This document shows, one piece after another, positions 5,268-8,491 of a DNA stretch of 8,491 bases. Positions within the stretch are counted from its first letter, which is position 1. Each line of letters opens with the position of its first letter. The translations under genes and the position numbers were made by a program. The stretch is from NCBI GenBank assembly GCA_035486135.1, contig DATHNI010000324.1:1-8491 (forward strand). Direction: 5' to 3'. The notes below the pieces were generated by a model. It was not told the DNA's origin, ran no database searches, and worked only from the letters and a program-made list of their open reading frames with translations. The DNA comes from JASHVB01 sp035486135 (GTDB lineage: Bacteria; Pseudomonadota; Alphaproteobacteria; Acetobacterales; Acetobacteraceae).

Positions 5268-6413
5268 TTACCAGACATCGCGCGCCACCAGGGCGGCGAC
5301 GGCCTGATCCACCAACTCGGCGATCACCGCGGCGACCGATTGTTCCGCCGTCACCATGCCGACCGATTGGCCGGCCATCATCGAGCCGTTCTCCACGTCG
5401 CCGTCGATGACGGCGCGGCGGAGCGCTCCGGCCCAGAAATGCTCGATCACAAGCTGCGCCGCTTCCTTGTCCAGCTCCCCGGCCAGGAACCGGTCGCGGG
5501 TTTCCCCCTGGTGGCGCAGGAACCGCTTCGTCCCCTCGTTGACCAGGCCCCGCACCGGGATCACCGGGAACCGCTCGTCGAGCTGCACCGACGGCACTGC
5601 ATCGCGCGCGTTGGCGCGGATGAACGCCTGCTTGAACTTCGGATGCGCGATGGACTCCGTAGTGGCGGCGAAGCGCGTGCCGAGCTGAGCGCCGGACGCG
5701 CCCATCTCCAGGTAGGCGAGGATCGCCTCGCCACGCCCCAGCCCGCCGGCGACGAACACCGGTACGTCGCGGATATGCGGCAGGATCTCCTGCGCCAGGA
5801 CGTTCAACGACACCGGGCCGATATGCCCACCGGCTTCCGAGCCCTCGATCACCAGCGCGTCCGCGCCGCTGCGGATCAGCCGGCGAGCCAGCACCAGCGC
5901 CGGGGTGAAGGCGATCAGCCTTGCTCCGCCATCCTTCACCGCGCGCACCGCCGTCCCCGGCGGAATGCCGCCGGCCAGCACGACGTGACCGACCTTTGCC
6001 TCCAGGCACACCCGCACAAGGTCGTCGAGCTGTGGATGCATGGTGATCAGGTTGACGCCGAACGGCTGGGTGGTCAGCGCCTGTGTGCCGGCGATCTCCG
6101 CCGCCAACTGGTCCGGGTTCATCGAGCCACAGGCGATGACGCCGAACCCTCCGGCGTTGGAGATCGCGGCGACCAGGTGCCTTTCGCTTACCCAGCTCAT
6201 CGCGCCGCCCAGCAGCGCGACACGGCAGCCGAGAAACGAGGAGCCGCGCGCCCACAGCCGGTCGAGCCTCGCCCGCGCGGCTCGATCCAGATTCTCCCCC
6301 TCCCCTTGTGGGAGGGGGTTGGGGGGGAGGGGTTCGGGGGGCACGAACCCCTCCCCCCGCCTCCCTCCCTCAAGGGGAGGGGGAGTCTGGTTCTTGCGAG
6401 GGTCAACTGGCAT
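5268..6413 (-). CDS. Nitronate monooxygenase-like FMN enzyme (381 aa; start uncertain)
   Basis: TIM-barrel flavoprotein of the nitronate monooxygenase/2-nitropropane dioxygenase family (also related to FabK-type enoyl reductases). Family signatures, numbered from ATG 6413: GAMSWVS (70-76), SNAGGFGVIACG (85-96), FGVN (118-121), LAGGIPPG (146-153), EGSEAGGHIGP (190-200) with the conserved H197, and AGGLGRGEAI then GASGAQLGTRF (222-248) for FMN phosphate binding. Start choice is difficult. ATG 6413 overlaps the lysC stop by 11 bp, but residues of roughly 8-43 are encoded by a palindromic repeat. GTG 6344 lies inside the repeat. CTG 6290 would give 340 aa and fits the usual family N-terminus. ATG 6200 is too short because it loses the first strand. 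The substrate is unknown; confident on family. Confidence 0.87.
   Translation of the reverse strand: MPVDPRKNQTPPPLEGGRRGEGFVPPEPLPPNPLPQGEGENLDRAARARLDRLWARGSSFLGCRVALLGGAMSWVSERHLVAAISNAGGFGVIACGSMNPDQLAAEIAGTQALTTQPFGVNLITMHPQLDDLVRVCLEAKVGHVVLAGGIPPGTAVRAVKDGGARLIAFTPALVLARRLIRSGADALVIEGSEAGGHIGPVSLNVLAQEILPHIRDVPVFVAGGLGRGEAILAYLEMGASGAQLGTRFAATTESIAHPKFKQAFIRANARDAVPSVQLDERFPVIPVRGLVNEGTKRFLRHQGETRDRFLAGELDKEAAQLVIEHFWAGALRRAVIDGDVENGSMMAGQSVGMVTAEQSVAAVIAELVDQAVAALVARDVW
6287..6390. repeat. 104-bp palindromic element in the NMO 5' region
   Basis: The arms nest. CCAGA (6287-6291) pairs with TCTGG (6386-6390), CTCCCCCTCCCCTT (6294-6307) with AAGGGGAGGGGGAG (6372-6385), and the G-rich run 6321-6335 with its exact complement 6344-6358 around an 8-nt loop. 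It is strongly purine/pyrimidine-skewed, unlike the flanking genes. On the minus strand it follows the lysC stop and stays open in the NMO frame, reading as a Pro/Gly/Glu-rich peptide. It is the kind of CTCCCCC...GGGGGAG repeat commonly scattered between genes in GC-rich alphaproteobacteria. Confidence 0.8.
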
Positions 6414-7635
6414 CGAGACCGTACGCGGTATGCAGCGCCCGGACCGCCAGCTCGGTGTATTCCGCGGCGATGAGGACGGAAACCTTGATCTCGCTGGTCG
6501 AGATGACCTGGATGTTGATCGCCTTGTCGGCCAGCGCCCGGAACATCGTGTTGGCGACGCCTGCGTGGCTGCGCATGCCGACCCCCACCACGCTGATCTT
6601 CGCGACGTTCGGGTCCTCCAGCAACTCGGCATAGCCGATCACCGGCTTGATCTCCTCCAGCGCCAGCCGGGCGCGCGGCAGGTCCGCCTTGCTGACGGTG
6701 AACGTCATGTCGGTGGTGCCATCGGCGGAAATGTTCTGCACGATCATGTCCACGTTCACATTTTGCTCCGACAGCGCGCCAAAGATCGTGGCGGCGATGC
6801 CAGGCCGGTCCGGTACCTGGCGCAACGTAAGTTTCGAGTCGTCGCGCGAGTAGGCAATGCCGGAGACGTTCTCTTTTTCCACGATTTCGTCCTCATCCAC
6901 CACGAGCGTGCCGGTCTCGGCGCCAACCGGAAGGTCCTGGAAACTCGACAGCACTCGCACGCGCACCCGCTCGTTCATTGCCAGCTCGACGCTGCGGGTC
7001 TGCAGCACCTTAGCCCCGACCGAGGCCAGTTCCAGCATCTCTTCGTAAGCGATCTTCGCCAGCTTGCGCGCCTGCGGGACGATGCGCGGGTCGGTGGTGT
7101 AAATGCCGTCCACATCGGTGTAGATGTCGCAGCGGTCCGCCTTCACCGCCGCCGCCAGCGCCACCGCGGAGGTGTCCGACCCACCGCGCCCCAGCGTAGT
7201 GATGCGGCGGGTCGGGGCGATGCCCTGGAAGCCGGCGACCACTGCAACGTGGCCCATTTCCATGCGATGGATCAGCTCCTCGCCGTCGATCTCCAGGATG
7301 CGCGCCTTGCCGTGCGAATTGTCGGTGTGGATGGGGATCTGCCAGCCCTGCCAGGAGCGCGCCTCCACCCCGATCTCCTGCAGCGCGATCGCCAGCAGGC
7401 CGGTGGTGACCTGTTCCCCGGTGGAGACCACGGTGTCGTATTCCCGCGCGTCATGCAGGGGCGACAGGGCCTGGCACCAGCCGACGAGCTGGTTGGTGGC
7501 GCCGGCCATCGCCGAGACCACGACAGCGACCTGGTTCCCCGCGTCGACCTCGCGCTTGACGCGGGCCGCGACGTTGCGGATGCGGTCCAGGTCGGCGACG
7601 GACGTGCCGCCGAATTTCATCACGATGCGCGCCAT
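6403..7635 (-). CDS. lysC: Aspartate kinase LysC (410 aa)
   Basis: Phosphorylates L-aspartate to 4-phospho-L-aspartate, the first step toward lysine, threonine, methionine and diaminopimelate. The N-terminal amino-acid-kinase domain carries KFGGTSV (7-13), STGEQV (71-76), FQGI (136-139), LGRGGSDTSA (148-157) and YTDVDGIYTTDPR (172-184). Two C-terminal ACT domains follow: one around VPDRPGI (274-280) to QNIS (300-303), and one from SVVGVGM (348-354) to STSEIKVSVLI (379-389). This arrangement is that of feedback-inhibited monofunctional enzymes. Length is normal. ATG 7635 is chosen because the family starts just before KFGGTSV, though no good Shine-Dalgarno precedes it; an in-frame ATG at 7677 would add 14 residues. 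The gene diverges from ubiG, and its stop overlaps the potential NMO start. Confidence 0.96.
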   Translation of the reverse strand: MARIVMKFGGTSVADLDRIRNVAARVKREVDAGNQVAVVVSAMAGATNQLVGWCQALSPLHDAREYDTVVSTGEQVTTGLLAIALQEIGVEARSWQGWQIPIHTDNSHGKARILEIDGEELIHRMEMGHVAVVAGFQGIAPTRRITTLGRGGSDTSAVALAAAVKADRCDIYTDVDGIYTTDPRIVPQARKLAKIAYEEMLELASVGAKVLQTRSVELAMNERVRVRVLSSFQDLPVGAETGTLVVDEDEIVEKENVSGIAYSRDDSKLTLRQVPDRPGIAATIFGALSEQNVNVDMIVQNISADGTTDMTFTVSKADLPRARLALEEIKPVIGYAELLEDPNVAKISVVGVGMRSHAGVANTMFRALADKAINIQVISTSEIKVSVLIAAEYTELAVRALHTAYGLDAS

Positions 7636-7703
7636 TGTTCGGGATCGGTTGCCAGCGGTCAGTGGACGGGCACACATAGTGGTGCGCGGCAGGAGGGGCA
7701 ACC
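7636..7703. promoter_or_regulatory. Divergent lysC/ubiG intergenic region
   Basis: These 68 bp must carry the start signals of both genes unless ubiG is read from further upstream. On the minus strand TTGCCC (7701-7696), 17 bp, then TATGTG (7678-7673) form a weak sigma-70-like promoter that would start lysC near 7666, giving a roughly 30-nt leader. Only 7 of 12 consensus bases match, so this is tentative. No comparable plus-strand promoter for ubiG was recognised here. Confidence 0.3.
7691..7698 (+). promoter_or_regulatory. Ribosome binding site of ubiG
   Basis: AGGAGGGG lies 5 nt before ATG 7704 and fixes the ubiG start. It overlaps the proposed -35 box of lysC on the other strand. Confidence 0.75.
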
Positions 7704-8414
7704 ATGAGTGGCACGAGCGTCTCGGTTGCGGAGGTGGCGCGGTTCGACGCGCTGGCGGCGAACTGGTGGGATCCTGACGGGCCAATGCGGCCGCTGCACC
7801 GGATGAACCCGGCGCGCATCGGCTGGATCGTGGAGCGCGTCGCGCGGCGGTTCCCGGACAGTGCGGGCGTGCGGGTGCTGGACGTGGGCTGCGGCGCCGG
7901 CCTCGCGGCGGAGGCGCTGGCGCGGCGCGGCTTCAACGTACTGGGCCTGGACGCCGCTGCCGAGACAATCGCCGCGGCCGACCTGCACGCCGCGGGCCAG
8001 GGCCTGCGGCTGGCCTATCGGGTGGGCGCGCCGGAGGACCTGCTGGCCGAGGGCGCGCGGTTCCCGGTGGTGACCGCGCTGGAAGTCATCGAGCACGTGC
8101 CCGATCCGGCCGCCTTCGCACGCACGCTGGGCGGCCTGCTGCAACCCGGGGGCCTGCTATTTCTGTCCACGCTGAACCGCACCACGCGCTCCTTCCTCTC
8201 CGCCAAGGTCGGCGCGGAATATCTGCTCCGCTGGCTGCCGGTCGGCACGCATGACTGGCGCAAGTTCATCACCCCGGTGGAGCTTGGGGGCCTGTTGCGC
8301 GATGTGGGGCTGCGAGTGGCGGACGTGACCGGCCTGGTGCCGGACCCGCTCCGCGGCGGCTGGCGCACCGCCCGCGATGTCGGCGTCAACTACTTGCTCG
8401 CCGCGGAGAGGTGA
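7704..8414 (+). CDS. ubiG: Ubiquinone biosynthesis O-methyltransferase UbiG (236 aa)
   Basis: SAM-dependent class I methyltransferase that carries out both O-methylations of ubiquinone synthesis (2-polyprenyl-6-hydroxyphenol and 3-demethylubiquinol), acting at the inner face of the membrane. Visible motifs: an N-terminal block FDALAANWWDPDGPMRPLHRM typical of UbiG (residues 14-34, read here as key residues F14, W21-W22, D23, L31-H32), SAM motif I VLDVGCGAG (58-66), acidic D83 in LGLD, post-motif EVIEHV (127-132), FLSTLNRT (153-160), and GTHDWRKFITP (181-191). Full length for the family. The start is set by AGGAGGGG at 5-nt spacing. It is the only large plus-strand gene in the window and diverges from lysC, an arrangement common in alphaproteobacteria. 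Confidence 0.96.
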   Translation: MSGTSVSVAEVARFDALAANWWDPDGPMRPLHRMNPARIGWIVERVARRFPDSAGVRVLDVGCGAGLAAEALARRGFNVLGLDAAAETIAAADLHAAGQGLRLAYRVGAPEDLLAEGARFPVVTALEVIEHVPDPAAFARTLGGLLQPGGLLFLSTLNRTTRSFLSAKVGAEYLLRWLPVGTHDWRKFITPVELGGLLRDVGLRVADVTGLVPDPLRGGWRTARDVGVNYLLAAER

Positions 8415-8491
8415 GCAGGATGCGTGCGTTGAAGTTAGGGTCCGTTCGGGAACGATCGAATCAATTGGGGCGGGTCACAGCTCGCTGTGTC
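8415..8491 (+). other. Unassigned tail with possible ORF start
   Basis: After the ubiG stop, an ATG at 8420 opens a plus-strand frame that runs off the window; AGGTGAGCAGG just before it could act as a ribosome binding site. The 24 codons seen do not resemble a family I know. A short inverted repeat, CACAG (8476-8480) with CTGTG (8485-8489), is present. The drop in GC and the sequence GGGTCCGTTCGG from about 8439 could mark the edge of an inserted element, but this cannot be settled from 77 bp. Confidence 0.25.

Noticed and set aside
5268..6632. Extending the NMO start up to 6632, deep inside lysC
   Set aside because: It would add over 70 residues of lysC out-of-frame sequence with no homology to the family; 6413 or later is more credible.

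Overview
This is a GC-rich window with the gene content and codon style of an alphaproteobacterium, most likely Rhodospirillales/Acetobacteraceae. The basis is the chromosomal cluster of ubiG diverging from lysC, with ptsP downstream of lysC, plus several GC-rich palindromic intergenic repeats. The family-level placement is inference.

Layout. Positions 1-495 hold no large gene. They contain two copies, 318 bp apart and about 90% identical (17 differences in 176 bp), of a compact cassette: a perfect 11-bp GC palindrome, a Shine-Dalgarno sequence, a 26-codon ORF for a small hydrophobic protein, and a hairpin with a GCAA tetraloop. Positions 502-2723 (minus strand) carry two paralogous amidohydrolase-2 family metalloenzymes overlapping by ATGA. 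Positions 2829-5072 (minus) encode the nitrogen-PTS enzyme I, PtsP. Positions 5268-6413 (minus) encode an FMN-dependent nitronate monooxygenase-like protein. Positions 6403-7635 (minus) encode aspartate kinase LysC. UbiG (7704-8414, plus) diverges from lysC across a 68-bp gap. The last 77 bp hold only an unidentified, possibly interrupted ORF start.

How the genes relate. lysC and the nitronate monooxygenase gene overlap or abut. ptsP and then the amidohydrolase pair follow on the same strand, but a 180-bp composite repeat (5084-5263) and a 62-nt hairpin (2766-2827) separate the segments. The minus-strand set may therefore be three transcription units: lysC-NMO, ptsP and the amidohydrolase pair. 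LysC starts the aspartate amino-acid family, PtsP senses nitrogen status, and UbiG methylates ubiquinone precursors. The substrates of the two amidohydrolases and of the NMO cannot be read from the sequence.

The most novel element is the duplicated small-protein cassette at the left edge. The palindromic repeat sitting in the 5' region of the NMO reading frame is the second point to check.
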